Assembly (NCBI GenBank): GCA_900318115.1
Contig: ONJJ01000002.1
Span: 62,001 to 126,000, forward strand
Direction of reading: 5' to 3'
DNA length: 64,000 bases
DNA from: an uncultured Prevotellaceae bacterium
GTDB lineage: Bacteria > Bacteroidota > Bacteroidia > Bacteroidales > Bacteroidaceae
Below are positions 33,174 through 43,200 of the stretch, piece after piece. Under the pieces are notes generated by a model that saw only the letters and a list, made by a program, of their open reading frames with translations, had not been told where the DNA came from and ran no database searches. Each line of letters starts with the position of its first letter. Position 1 is the stretch's first letter. Both the position numbers and the translations under genes were made by a program.

Positions 33174-34271
33174 TTACTTAGCGATGGCGATGGTCACGCG
33201 GTTCTTGTCGTTCTCGCTGTAGGGCTGAACGGTGTCACCCTTAGCGTCGACAGTGATGCGAGCAGCATCGATGCCAGCCTCGGTGAGAGCCTTGGCGACG
33301 TTCTCAGCACGCTGCTTGGAGTACTTCATGTTCACCTTGGGGTTACCAGTGCCGGCGTCAGCATAACCAGTTACGGTTACCTTGGTCTCGGGGTTAGCCT
33401 TCAGGAAGTTGATGAGGTTGGTGACCTTACCCTTCTCAGCGTCGGCAACGACGGTCTGACGGATCTCGTAGAAGATTTCGGTCTGCATCTCAGGAGCCTT
33501 CTTCACGACAGGTGCGGGCTTCGGAGTCTCCTTAACCACGGGCTTGGGAGCGGGTGCGGGAGCGGGAGCGGGTTCTTCAACAACCACGGGAACAGCAACG
33601 GGAATGACGTTCTCGACCTTGCCGAGGTTGATCTTCACACCTGCGAAAGCAGAGAAGTACCAGTCAAGCTCCTTGAACCAGTTGTTGCGCTCGTAAGCCT
33701 TGCTGTTGTACTTGTCGCTCAGGAAGTTGCTCATAGCCTCAATGTTCAGGCTGACGCGCTTGCTGAGACGGAAGTCGAGGTCAAGACCCAGACGGCCAAC
33801 GGGACGAACCTTGGTGCCATCCCAGAGGTTGTTGAGCTGCCAAGCGGTGATGTTAGCTGCATCGTCGTTGTTGAAACCGATGTTAGCACCGATACCAGCG
33901 ATGATGTTGAGGCCGAAGATGCGCTTGGGGTTCCAGCCGCCGATAGCGTTGACGAGGTTGATCTTAACATCCAAAGCGGGAGTGACATAGTTCCACTTGT
34001 AAGTGGTGTTGTCAGCGAAGCCGCCCTTGCTCTGCCAGCCGTTTACGGCCAGGCGCAGTGCCCACACGGGAGTGAACTGATAACCAACAGCCACCTGAGC
34101 TGCGGGGGAAATCAGCTTGTTGAAGTCTGCCTCGCCCAGGGTGTATGTAGCACCGCCCTGCAGCTGGAGGAACCAGTGGTGATTGAACTCTACGCGCTCA
34201 GTCTCCTGTGCGCTTGCAGACAGGCTGACAACCATCAGCGCTGCTGCGAGAAGAAACTTACCAAATTTCAT
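33174..34271 (-). CDS. OmpA-like outer-membrane protein
   Basis: A 365-residue major outer-membrane protein. Signal peptide cleaved at SASAQ (residue 22). Residues 25-215 form an eight-stranded barrel with alternating aromatic strands. A Pro/Ala/Val/Lys linker at 225-265 (EEPAPAPAPAPKPVV) joins it to the OmpA C-terminal domain, which has TVTGYADAGTGNPKVNMKYSKQRAENVAKAL, including the peptidoglycan-binding Asp and Arg region. Highly biased codon use and its own promoter and terminator indicate an abundant protein. Confidence 0.93.
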   Translation of the reverse strand: MKFGKFLLAAALMVVSLSASAQETERVEFNHHWFLQLQGGATYTLGEADFNKLISPAAQVAVGYQFTPVWALRLAVNGWQSKGGFADNTTYKWNYVTPALDVKINLVNAIGGWNPKRIFGLNIIAGIGANIGFNNDDAANITAWQLNNLWDGTKVRPVGRLGLDLDFRLSKRVSLNIEAMSNFLSDKYNSKAYERNNWFKELDWYFSAFAGVKINLGKVENVIPVAVPVVVEEPAPAPAPAPKPVVKETPKPAPVVKKAPEMQTEIFYEIRQTVVADAEKGKVTNLINFLKANPETKVTVTGYADAGTGNPKVNMKYSKQRAENVAKALTEAGIDAARITVDAKGDTVQPYSENDKNRVTIAIAK

Positions 34272-34328
34272 TGTTACACAAAATAATTATTGTTAATTAA
34301 AGTCGTTTATAACCTTCATTATGCGGCG

Positions 34329-34358
34329 CAAAGGTAGTGATAAAATCGCATTCAGCAA
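34329..34358 (-). promoter_or_regulatory. Promoter of the OmpA-like gene
   Basis: TTTG (34358-34355) and TACCTTTG (34336-34329) on the minus strand, 18 nt apart, with a 5-prime leader of about 50 nt. Confidence 0.7.
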
Positions 34359-34388
34359 AGAAAACTTAAATAAAAATGTCGAAAATAG

Positions 34389-37340
34389 CTAAAATTCCTT
34401 GATTTTAGGCAATAATACGACACCTTTTTTCTTCATTCCATCTATTTTGATGGTAAGTGGCACATCGAAGTGGACGGCGCGGACGTGTTCTGTCTCGTCG
34501 GTCGCGGGCATCGTTTTGAGTATGTCCTGGCGATAGATGCCGTCTCCGAGGTAGTCATTGATGGTGAAATACCCTACTCCGAAGCTGGTGAGATTTTGGA
34601 AGAAGTGTGTGCCCTGGCTGGGGTCCACGCGATAGTTGTCGAGTCCGGCCTCCACGATGACCCTTGCTGCGGAGATGTGTGGCCACTTGACGGGTATGCC
34701 CAGCCAGGGGTCGCTGCTTCCCCATCGTCCCGGCCCCACGAGTACATAGTTCTTGCCTTGTTCGAGGAAGCGGCGATTAATGCGTTCAATCTCTTCGGCG
34801 ATGGCGGGGTTGCTTCCGGCAGTCCATCCGTCGGTCTTCACGTAAACGATGTCTTCGACGTCGTTGGAGATTCCGTGGCCGATGGCGTTGTTGGAACGCA
34901 GCAGGCAGTCGTCATCGGGGATGGCGGCGAGGTCCTCGTCGAGCATGAGCTTATTGTCCACCATGGGACGGATCTGCAGCAAGAAGAATTCGCCCGTGCG
35001 GTCGGCGTTTAGGTTGGCGGCGAACTCGATTTCCACAGCCCGACGCATCTCGGACTGTCCGTACTGCATGATTTTCTGGAGAATGTCGGGCAGCGGGAAG
35101 ACGTCGTGCTGCAGGACACCGCAGAAGGTGATAACTTTGCGTCCGCCCTCATAGATACCGTCGCGGATGACTTGGTCGTAAGGGTCGTAGGTGCTGGCGA
35201 TGTACTGCAGCGAGCCGTCTTTCTCGGCTGCGTTGACGCGTAGCTTCAGTAGGTTGAAGCCGTCGTCCTTCTGGAAATCTGTGGGGGGATTCTTCAGGTC
35301 GAGGGCGTAGAAGCGGGTTTGTGTCTCCTTGAGTGCAATCTCCATCTCGCTTGTCTGGAGCACTTGGTGCGGGTGTGTAGGACAGACGCGCAGGCACTGT
35401 CCGCCATCGACGATGTACTTTCCCAGTCCCAGTGCCAGGTTCACTGTTCCCTCCTCGGCTTGCTCGTCGCCGATGGGGTAGTAGTTCACGGAGCGAGCGA
35501 CGCCGGAGAAGGTGGGGTAGAAGCGGTCGTCGTGGCGCTGGCCTACGACTTCCTGAAGGATGACGGCCATCTTCTCCTGGTCGATCACATTGGACGTGGC
35601 GGTCATGTAGGCCTTGGAGTCGGCGTAGAACACGCTGGCATAGACCGCTTTGATGGCGTCGGAGAGCATATGCAGGCGTTCGTATTTGTCCGCTGCATAG
35701 GGAATCATGTAGGTGGCATAGATGCCAGCGAAGGGTTGGTAGTGCGAGTCTTCGAGCAGTGAGCTGGATCGGATGGCGATGGGCGTGTCCACGACGTCCA
35801 GAAATGCCATGAGGTCGCCGATGAGGCGTGCCGGCAGGCGGGCGTGGAGGAAGTAGCGGAGAATTTCTTCGTCGGGGATGTCCGAGAGGGCCACTTGGTA
35901 CAGCTCGTTCGAGTCCATGAACTCGTCGAAGATATCTGTGCAGAGCACCACCGTCTTCGGGATCATGACGGAGGCGTTGTCGTAGTCGTTAAGGTCGGTG
36001 TGTCGCTTGATGATATGGTCGATGAAAGCCAGTCCTCGCCCCTTGCCGCCGAGGGATCCGTCGCCGATTCGTGCGAAGTTCGAGTAGCGGTCGAAACGTT
36101 CGCGCTGGAACACTGCCACCACGCCCTGGTTCTTCATGCGCCGGTAGGAGACGATGGCGTCGAAGATGATCTGGCGGTGCTGATCAATGTCCTGCACGGA
36201 ATTCCAGGTGATGTGCTTCAGGAACTCTGCGATGGGGAACAGGGCTCGCGAGCATAGCCATCGCGAGACGTTGTTGTGCTGCACGTGGTAGAGCAGCGAT
36301 TCCTTCGGCAGCGAGAAGATGTTGTCCTGCAGGTCCTTCAGGTTGCGCAGGCGTGCCACCTCGCCCATGGTGGTGGGGTCGCGGAAGATGAAGTCACCGA
36401 AACCGAAGTAGTGGAGGATGAGCTTTCGGAGGTCCACAGCCATCTTCTTGGAGTTCTTGTCTACGAAGCGGATTTTATGGGGTGCACAGAGTTCTGCTTT
36501 CGACGTTTCGGAAGACTCCATGATGAGGGGGATGAATTCATCGCGCTCGCGTATGTGTTTTAATAAGGTGATACCTGCCATCTCGTCCAGTTCGCCGTTG
36601 TGGGGGAAGCGGCAGTCAGAGATGACGCCCAGCGTGTTGTTCGAGAATCGGTCGTATAGTGCCCACGCCTCCTCGTAGTTGCGGGCGAGCACAATCTTCG
36701 GGCGTCCTCGCATTCGCAGTGTTTCCAGTTGTGAGTTCAGTGCCTCGGTGGCGAACTCCAGCGACTGTTGCAGCACGAATTTGTAGAGGTTGGGCAGGAT
36801 GCTGGAATAGAAGCGCACGTTGTCCTCCACGAGCATGATCATCTGTACGCCCGCGTCGAGGTCGTGCTCCAGGTTCATCTTGTCCTCAATCAGCTTGATG
36901 ATGGAGAGCAGCAGCTCCGTGTTGCCCAGCCAGCAGAAGACATATTCGAATGCCGACATATCCTCATCTGCCATGCGCTTGCTGATGCCATGGCTGAAGG
37001 GAGTCAGCACCACGCAGGGAATCTGGGGGTGCAAATCCTTGATGCCACGGGCGATGTCAAAGATGTCGTTGTTGTCCGTTCCAGGCATCACGATGACGAG
37101 GTCGAACGAGAAACGTTCCATCTGTGTCAGCGCTTCCTCCTCCGATGCCACCTGGATGAAACGTGGCGGGTAGCGGAGCCCGAGCTTGGCGTATTCATCA
37201 AAGATTTTCTCATCTACTCGCCCGTCGTCTTCGAGCATGAAAGCATCGTAGGGGTTGGCGATGAGCAGCACGTTGAAGATGCGGCGTGCCATGAGGTCGA
37301 CAAACGAGGTGTCGCGCAGTATCAGTGTCTCCTTCTTCAT
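34389..37340 (-). CDS. Receiver-domain / PPDK ATP-binding-domain fusion protein
   Basis: A 983-residue protein. Residues 20-150 are a receiver-like fold lacking the phosphoacceptor Asp (VIVMPGTDN). Residues 165-320 are a second receiver with an intact-looking site: LVEDN, VISDCRF, MESSETS and a Lys in FVDKNSKK. From about residue 430 a pyruvate phosphate dikinase/PEP synthase ATP-binding domain follows: GSLGGKGRGLAFID, IRSSSLLEDSHYQPFAGIYATYM, and RPMVDNK near the nucleotide site. The TSHAA-type phosphohistidine domain and the PEP/pyruvate barrel are absent, so it cannot make PEP by the normal route. It may phosphorylate another protein or metabolite under phosphorelay control; that is inference. 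Conserved relatives in Bacteroidales are labelled PEP synthase-like. Confidence 0.8.
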   Translation of the reverse strand: MKKETLILRDTSFVDLMARRIFNVLLIANPYDAFMLEDDGRVDEKIFDEYAKLGLRYPPRFIQVASEEEALTQMERFSFDLVIVMPGTDNNDIFDIARGIKDLHPQIPCVVLTPFSHGISKRMADEDMSAFEYVFCWLGNTELLLSIIKLIEDKMNLEHDLDAGVQMIMLVEDNVRFYSSILPNLYKFVLQQSLEFATEALNSQLETLRMRGRPKIVLARNYEEAWALYDRFSNNTLGVISDCRFPHNGELDEMAGITLLKHIRERDEFIPLIMESSETSKAELCAPHKIRFVDKNSKKMAVDLRKLILHYFGFGDFIFRDPTTMGEVARLRNLKDLQDNIFSLPKESLLYHVQHNNVSRWLCSRALFPIAEFLKHITWNSVQDIDQHRQIIFDAIVSYRRMKNQGVVAVFQRERFDRYSNFARIGDGSLGGKGRGLAFIDHIIKRHTDLNDYDNASVMIPKTVVLCTDIFDEFMDSNELYQVALSDIPDEEILRYFLHARLPARLIGDLMAFLDVVDTPIAIRSSSLLEDSHYQPFAGIYATYMIPYAADKYERLHMLSDAIKAVYASVFYADSKAYMTATSNVIDQEKMAVILQEVVGQRHDDRFYPTFSGVARSVNYYPIGDEQAEEGTVNLALGLGKYIVDGGQCLRVCPTHPHQVLQTSEMEIALKETQTRFYALDLKNPPTDFQKDDGFNLLKLRVNAAEKDGSLQYIASTYDPYDQVIRDGIYEGGRKVITFCGVLQHDVFPLPDILQKIMQYGQSEMRRAVEIEFAANLNADRTGEFFLLQIRPMVDNKLMLDEDLAAIPDDDCLLRSNNAIGHGISNDVEDIVYVKTDGWTAGSNPAIAEEIERINRRFLEQGKNYVLVGPGRWGSSDPWLGIPVKWPHISAARVIVEAGLDNYRVDPSQGTHFFQNLTSFGVGYFTINDYLGDGIYRQDILKTMPATDETEHVRAVHFDVPLTIKIDGMKKKGVVLLPKIKEF

Positions 37341-37362
37341 GAGGTGTGTCTTAATTTGGGCA

Positions 37363-37370
37363 CAAAGATA
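37363..37370 (-). promoter_or_regulatory. Promoter -7 element of the receiver/PPDK gene
   Basis: The minus strand reads TATCTTTG, 23 nt before the ATG. The -33 element is not clear. Confidence 0.55.
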
Positions 37371-37444
37371 CGTTTATTTTCTCATTTATGAGCCGGAATT
37401 CCGTTTTTTCTTCCTCGGCGATGCTTTTTTTGGCAAAAAGTTTG

Positions 37445-37452
37445 TACTTTTG
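37445..37452 (+). promoter_or_regulatory. Promoter -7 element of the ATP-grasp-like gene
   Basis: TACTTTTG, 23 nt before the ATG at 37475, arranged back-to-back with the promoter at 37363. Confidence 0.5.
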
Positions 37453-37474
37453 CCCTCAGTTAACCATTCATTCC

Positions 37475-38494
37475 ATGCGGCTGCTCTATTTTAACCCGGA
37501 GAACGACCTGGCGTTGGCCTCCAACGATCCTCACTACACGCCTCCAGCCTCTGCCCGTCAGATGGCAGAGGACTTGCGTGATTTCCCCCGTATGTGGAAT
37601 GTGGATCGCGATATTGTGCTGCCGTGGGGCTGGAGCCCGCTGGCGGTCACCCGCCTGCGAGCCATGGGCGTAGCGGAATCCCTGCTGCCTTCGCCCTCTC
37701 AGCTGGAGGCGTATCGCCACTTCGCCTCGCGCCAAACGGCAGTCCGTTTGTTGAAAAAAGTCCGAGGGCGGCTGCCCTCTCTCTTTGAGGCTTCCAAGTT
37801 GGTGGGGGAGTCCAGCTGGTGCTGTTCAGAGGAGGAGGTGCTTGAGGCATGCGGGCGCTATGGGGCATCGATGCTGAAGATGCCCTGGAGTGGCAGTGGG
37901 CGTGGAGTGCGACCTGTGGGCGAAGGAGCCCTCGGTCAGAAAGACCTCGACTGGGTGCGTCGCTGCCTGCAACGGCAGGGTGGGGTGGAGGTGGAGCCTA
38001 AATATAATAAGGTGCAGGATTTGGCCATGGAGTTCTGGGCAGAGAAGGGCAGCGTGCGCTACGAGGGGTTGTCGCTCTTCGATACCACGGCAGGCGGTGT
38101 CTATGCAGGCAACCTCGTTGCCAGCGAGCAACTGAAGCTGGAGCACCTGTCGAGTCTGGTGGCACCCGAAGTCGTGGAAGAGGTGCGCCGCTGCCTGATT
38201 GGTGTGCTCTCTGCGGCAGATATACCACAGTGGTATACGGGTCCTTTGGGTGTGGATATGATGGTTGTCGCTCCTCACCCCTCGTCCATTGCTCATCCTT
38301 CTGGAACGGAAAGCCCTCTGGAGCAGGGCGATGCTTTCAGCCTTCACCCCCTGGTGGAAATCAACCTCCGAATGACCATGGGTTGGGTGGCTCTCAGGCT
38401 ACAGCAAAATCTGCTTCCTGGAGAGCTCGGAACATTCAAAATTGTTTGTTCAAATGGTCGATATAGCGCTCTTTTTATTAAAAAAGGTGTATAA
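37475..38494 (+). CDS. ATP-grasp-like protein of unknown function
   Basis: A 339-residue cytoplasmic protein. It opens MRLLYFNPENDLALASNDPHY, a start I associate with an uncharacterised Bacteroidales family. KMPWSGSGRGVRPV resembles the nucleotide-binding loop of ATP-grasp enzymes, VEPKYNKVQDLAMEFW follows, and VEINLRMTMGW has the Glu/Asn metal-binding pattern. Substrate is unknown. Earlier in-frame codons lie before the promoter, so the ATG at 37475 is used. It faces away from the receiver/PPDK gene and precedes the AAA ATPase. Confidence 0.6.
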   Translation: MRLLYFNPENDLALASNDPHYTPPASARQMAEDLRDFPRMWNVDRDIVLPWGWSPLAVTRLRAMGVAESLLPSPSQLEAYRHFASRQTAVRLLKKVRGRLPSLFEASKLVGESSWCCSEEEVLEACGRYGASMLKMPWSGSGRGVRPVGEGALGQKDLDWVRRCLQRQGGVEVEPKYNKVQDLAMEFWAEKGSVRYEGLSLFDTTAGGVYAGNLVASEQLKLEHLSSLVAPEVVEEVRRCLIGVLSAADIPQWYTGPLGVDMMVVAPHPSSIAHPSGTESPLEQGDAFSLHPLVEINLRMTMGWVALRLQQNLLPGELGTFKIVCSNGRYSALFIKKGV

Positions 38495-38498
38495 AACG

Positions 38499-38564
38499 CA
38501 CTTTTTGCCACCTCGGCTTTGCACTCTCACTATTTTTTCCTACCTTTGCGGCCGTTAATTAACA
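38499..38564 (+). promoter_or_regulatory. Duplicated promoter, copy 1 (AAA ATPase gene)
   Basis: TTTG at 38518-38521 and TACCTTTG at 38541-38548, 19 nt apart. The surrounding block, including CTTTGCACTCTCACTATTTT, closely matches 40171-40238 before the pyruvate oxidoreductase gene. Confidence 0.8.
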
Positions 38565-38572
38565 CATACGTT

Positions 38573-39748
38573 TTGGAAGCATTTTTTAGAACACACGCAT
38601 ATTTAGTGCAGCACACGGAACTTCCCGTGCGCCGTGCCTTGATGGACGAGATTGATTGGCGCGCTCCACTCATCGGCATCAAGGGCACCCGCGGCGTGGG
38701 CAAGACCAGTTTCCTGCTTCAGTATGCGAAGGAGAACTTTGATGTGCGTCGCCGCAAGTGCCTGTACATCAATATGAATAATTTCTATTTCCAGGGGCGC
38801 GGCCTTGCAGACTTTGCCCGTGAGTTCCGACTCGGCGGCGGCGAGGTGCTGCTCATCGACCAGGTCTTCAAGCAGCCCGATTGGAGCGCAGAGCTCCGTC
38901 GCTGCCACGATGAGAACCCCGGCTTGCGCATTGTCTTCACCGGCAGTTCCGTGATGAGGCTGAAGGAAGAGAACCCTGAGCTCAACGGACTGGTGAAGAG
39001 CTACAACCTGCGTGGCTTCTCGTTCCGCGAGTTCCTGAATCTCCAGACAGGCAGCAATTTCCCGGCCTATACTCTGGAAGAAATCGTCCAGAACCACGAG
39101 CGCATCGCCGAGACTATTCTTCAGACCATCAATCCCCTGGAGCACTTCCAGAGCTATCTTCATCATGGCTTCTACCCCTTCTTCCTCGAGAAACGTAACT
39201 TCTCGGAGAACCTCTTGAAGACCATGAACATGATGATAGAGGTGGACATCCTGCTCATCAAGCAGGTGGAACTGAAGTACTTGTCCAAGCTGAAGAAACT
39301 CCTGTACTTACTGGCCATCGACCGTCCGTCGGCTCCCAATGTCAGTGCCTTGGCTCACGAGATCAACACCTCGCGCGCTACTGTGATGAATTACATCAAG
39401 TACCTCTCCGACGCCCGTCTGCTGAACCTCATCTACCATCCTGGCGACGAGTTTCCCAAGAAGCCTGCCCGGGTGATGATGCACAACAGCAACTTGATGT
39501 ATGCCATCTATCCCAACCGCATGGAGCGCATTGATGTCTACGAGACGTTCTTCCAGAACGCCCTGTGGGCATACCACGACGTTCGTCTGGGCGAGCGCCC
39601 CGACACCTTCCTCGTCGACGACCGTCCCTTCCGCGTCTGCCTCGATGCACCCCACCGCGTCAAGAGCGGCATCACCTATGCGCACTCTGATGTTCAGCGC
39701 GGCGAAGGCTCCGTCGTTCCCCTCTGGCTCTTCGGATTCCTCTACTAA
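38573..39748 (+). CDS. AAA family ATPase (AAA_14/DUF4143 type)
   Basis: A 391-residue ATPase. Walker A is GIKGTRGVGKTSFLLQ; the Walker B-like strand is VLLIDQVFKQPDW, with Gln where the family usually has Glu, followed by IVFTGSSVMRLKEENPEL (sensor 1) and SFREFLNL. The C-terminal half has a winged-helix-like segment (DRPSAPNVSALAHEINTSRATVMNYIKYLSDARLLN) and a nuclease-like DUF4143 tail. A TTG at 38573 is the likely start: it lies 25 nt after the promoter and gives MEAFFRTHAYLV as in relatives; the first ATG is at 38642. Function of this widespread family is not established. Confidence 0.85.
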   Translation: MEAFFRTHAYLVQHTELPVRRALMDEIDWRAPLIGIKGTRGVGKTSFLLQYAKENFDVRRRKCLYINMNNFYFQGRGLADFAREFRLGGGEVLLIDQVFKQPDWSAELRRCHDENPGLRIVFTGSSVMRLKEENPELNGLVKSYNLRGFSFREFLNLQTGSNFPAYTLEEIVQNHERIAETILQTINPLEHFQSYLHHGFYPFFLEKRNFSENLLKTMNMMIEVDILLIKQVELKYLSKLKKLLYLLAIDRPSAPNVSALAHEINTSRATVMNYIKYLSDARLLNLIYHPGDEFPKKPARVMMHNSNLMYAIYPNRMERIDVYETFFQNALWAYHDVRLGERPDTFLVDDRPFRVCLDAPHRVKSGITYAHSDVQRGEGSVVPLWLFGFLY

Positions 39749-39785
39749 ATTTCGCTTTACGACTAAATCTTATCTTCAAACTTAA

Positions 39786-40106
39786 ATGCGCTGGGGAGGA
39801 CAATGGCGAATGCCCACCCGCAGTGAAATGGCAGAGCTGACATCGCGATGCACTTGGACGGCAGAGACCTTGAACGGCGTCCGTGGCTGCCGCGTCCGGG
39901 CTGCTAATGGGAACAGCATCTTTCTGCCGGCTGCCGGCTACCAGAATGGTGACGCCCCCGCGGAAGTGGGGGAGGGAGGCTTCTACTGGTCTGGTTCGCT
40001 CAACCGCGAGATGACCTCCGCTGCCTACAACCTGAATTTCCGTGGCTACGATGCGGATTGGTCGGCCAACAGGGCATATGGGTTCTCCGTCAGGGCGGTT
40101 AGATAA
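39786..40106 (+). pseudogene. Orphan FISUMP-type domain fragment
   Basis: A 106-residue open frame starting MRWGGQWRMPTRSEMAELTS. It matches only the C-terminal end of the Fibrobacter/Bacteroidetes paralogous (FISUMP) surface domain: WRMPT..E...L, then GFYWSGS...A..L.F....... R..GFSVRAV. There is no signal peptide and no upstream part of the domain, so it is most likely a remnant of a larger secreted protein, though it could be expressed from the ATPase transcript 37 bp upstream. It ends in a strong terminator. Confidence 0.65.
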
Positions 40107-40133
40107 ATACCTAAGATAATTAAAAATAAGGGC

Positions 40134-40181
40134 GTGAACAGCACCAAATCGAAGAGTTTTGGCGCTGTTCACACTTTTTTT
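40134..40181 (+). terminator. Terminator before the pyruvate oxidoreductase gene
   Basis: Stem GTGAACAGC/GCTGTTCAC with inner CCAAA/TTTGG pairing, followed by seven T residues. It partly overlaps the start of the duplicated promoter block. Confidence 0.85.
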
Positions 40182-40238
40182 GCCACCTTTACTTTGCACT
40201 CTCACTATTTTTAGGTATCTTTGCGCCCGATAGTTAAG
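40171..40238 (+). promoter_or_regulatory. Duplicated promoter, copy 2 (pyruvate oxidoreductase gene)
   Basis: TTTG at 40193-40196 and TATCTTTG at 40216-40223, 19 nt apart. About 50 of 62 positions match the block at 38499-38564. Confidence 0.85.
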
Positions 40239-40285
40239 AAAGATACAATTCTAAACTCTATTACTCAATAATTCATTAAAAAACT

Positions 40286-43200
40286 ATGGCAAAAGAAAAG
40301 AAATTCATTACCTGCGACGGTAACGAGGCTGCGGCTCACGTGAGTTACATGTTCTCTGAGGTAGCTGCTATCTACCCCATCACCCCGTCTTCGCCCATGG
40401 CGGAGCACGTTGACGAGTGGGCTGCCCGCGGCCGCAAGAACCTGTGGGGTCAGACCGTCAGTGTTCAGGAAATGCAGTCCGAGGCTGGTGCTGCCGGTGC
40501 CGTTCACGGCTCGCTGCAGGCTGGTGCGCTGACCACCACCTTCACCGCTTCTCAGGGTCTGCTCCTGATGATTCCCAATATGTACAAGATTGCCGGTGAG
40601 CTCATCCCCTGCGTCTTCGACGTCAGCGCCCGTACACTGGCCAGCCACTCCCTCTGTATCTTCGGTGACCATCAGGACGTGATGGCTTGCCGTCAGACCG
40701 GTTTCGCCATGCTCTGCGAGGGCGGCGTGCAGGAGGTGATGGACCTCACCGCTGTGGCTCACCTCGCTTCTCTGGAGACCTGCGTGCCCTTCGTGAACTT
40801 CTTCGACGGCTTCCGCACCTCCCACGAGTACCACAAGATTGAGCTCATGGACCAGGAGGACATCCGTCCCCTCGTGAAGGAAGAGTACATCCAGCGTTTC
40901 CGCGACCGTGCGATGTCGCCCGAGCGCCCCATCACACGCGGTACTGCTGAGAACCCCGAGACGTTCTTCACTCACCGCGAGGCTTGCAACCCCTACTATG
41001 ACAGCGTTCCCGAAGTGGTTGAGAAGTACCTCGGCGAGATCTCCAAGATCACCGGTCGCGAGTACCACCTCTTCAGCTACTATGGCGCTGAGGATGCTGA
41101 CCGCATGATTATCCTCATGGGTTCTGCCACCGACGCTGCCCGCGAGGCTATCGACTACCTGAACGCCAATGGCCAGAAGGTGGGCATGATCAGCGTTCAC
41201 CTCTATCGTCCCTTCAGCGTGAAGCACCTCCTCGCAGCTGTTCCCAAGAGCGTGAAGCGCATCGCAGTGCTCGACCGCACGAAGGAGCCCGGCGCCAACG
41301 GCGAGCCTCTGTATCTCGACGTGAAGGATGCCTTCTACGAGGTTGAAAATCGTCCGCTCATCGTCGGCGGCCGCTACGGTCTCGGTTCTCACGACACCAC
41401 GCCCGCACAGATTATCAGCGTGTTCAACAACCTCGCCCTGCCCGAGCCCAAGAACCACTTCACCATCGGTATCGTGGACGACGTCACCTTCACCAGCCTG
41501 CCCGCTGTGGAGGAAATCGCCCTCGGCGGCGCCGGCATGTTCCAGGCTAAGTTCTACGGCCTCGGTGCCGACGGTACCGTGGGTGCCAACAAGAACAGCG
41601 TGAAGATCATCGGCGACAACACCGACAAGTACTGCCAGGCTTACTTCTCCTACGACTCCAAGAAGTCCGGCGGCTTCACCTGCTCACACCTGCGCTTCGG
41701 CGACACGCCCATCCGCTCCACGTACCTCGTGACCACGCCTAACTTCGTGGCTTGCCACGTTCAGGCTTACCTCCACATGTACGATGTCACACGCGGTCTG
41801 CAGGACGGCGGCACGTTCCTCCTCAACACCATCTTCGAGGGCGAGGAACTGGCCAAGTTCATGCCCAACAAGGTGAAGCGCTACTTCGCACAGCACAACA
41901 TCACCGTCTATACCATCAACGCCACCAAGATTGCTCAGGAAATCGGTCTCGGCAACCGCACGAACACCATCCTGCAGTCGGCCTTCTTCCGCATTACAGG
42001 CGTCATCCCCGTGGAGCTCGCTGTGGAGCAGATGAAGAAGTTCATCGTCAAGAGCTACGGCTCCAAGGGCGAAGACGTGGTGAACAAGAACTACGCTGCC
42101 GTGGATCGCGGCAACGAGTACAAGCCCTTCGCTGTGGATCCCGCATGGGCTCAGCTGCCCGACGACGCTGAGAAGCAGGACGACGCTCCCGCATTCGTCA
42201 AGGAGGTGGTTCGTCCCATCAACGCTCAGGCCGGCGACCTGCTGCCCGTCAGCGCCTTCGCCAAGTTCGGTACCACCGACGGCTCCTGGGAGGTTGGCAC
42301 AGCCGCCTACGAGAAGCGCGGCGTGGAAGCCTTCGTGCCCGTCTGGGACAAGGAGAACTGTATCGAGTGTAACCAGTGCGCCTACGTTTGTCCTCATGCT
42401 GCCATCCGTCCGTTCGTCCTCACCGACGAGGAGCTGGCACAGTTCGAGGGCCTCGACAGCCGCGAGATGAAGGCTCCCGCCGCCATGAAGGGCATGCACT
42501 TCGTCATCGAGCCCAGCGTGCTCGACTGCTTGGGTTGCGGCAACTGCGCCGACGTCTGCCCGGGTCGCACCGCTCAGGCTGCCAAGCTGGGTGTAGAGCC
42601 CGCTTCGCTGAAGGCCCTGAAGATGGTGCCCTTCAACCCCGACAAGGCCGAGATGAAGAAGATGGCTGCCGACTGGGACAAGCTCGTGAAGGTGCCCAGC
42701 AAGCAGGACCTCGTGGATATCCGCTCCAACGTGAAGAACAGCCAGCTGGCTCGTCCTCTCTTCGAGTTCTCCGGCGCTTGCTCCGGTTGCGGCGAGACGC
42801 CCTACGTCAAGCTCATCAGCCAGCTCTTCGGCGACCGTCAGATGGTGGCCAACGCTACGGGCTGCTCCTCCATCTACTCCGCTTCCATTCCTTCCACACC
42901 TTATACGAAGAACGAGAAGGGCCAGGGTCCCTGCTTCAACAACTCCCTGTTCGAGGACTTCTGCGAGTTCGGTCTCGGCATGCAGCTTGGCCACAAGAAG
43001 ATGCGCGGCATCTTGCGCGAAAAGGCCGAGGAACTGGTCAAGACCACCGCTTTCGACTGGATGCGCGAGGCCACTCAGAAGTGGCTCGACACCTACGAAG
43101 ACTCTGCCGCTAACCGCAAGGCCACCGATGAATTTGTGGCAGCTCTCGAGAAGGCTATTCTGCCCATCGATGGAGCCATCGAGTTCTGGCAGGGCAAGGG

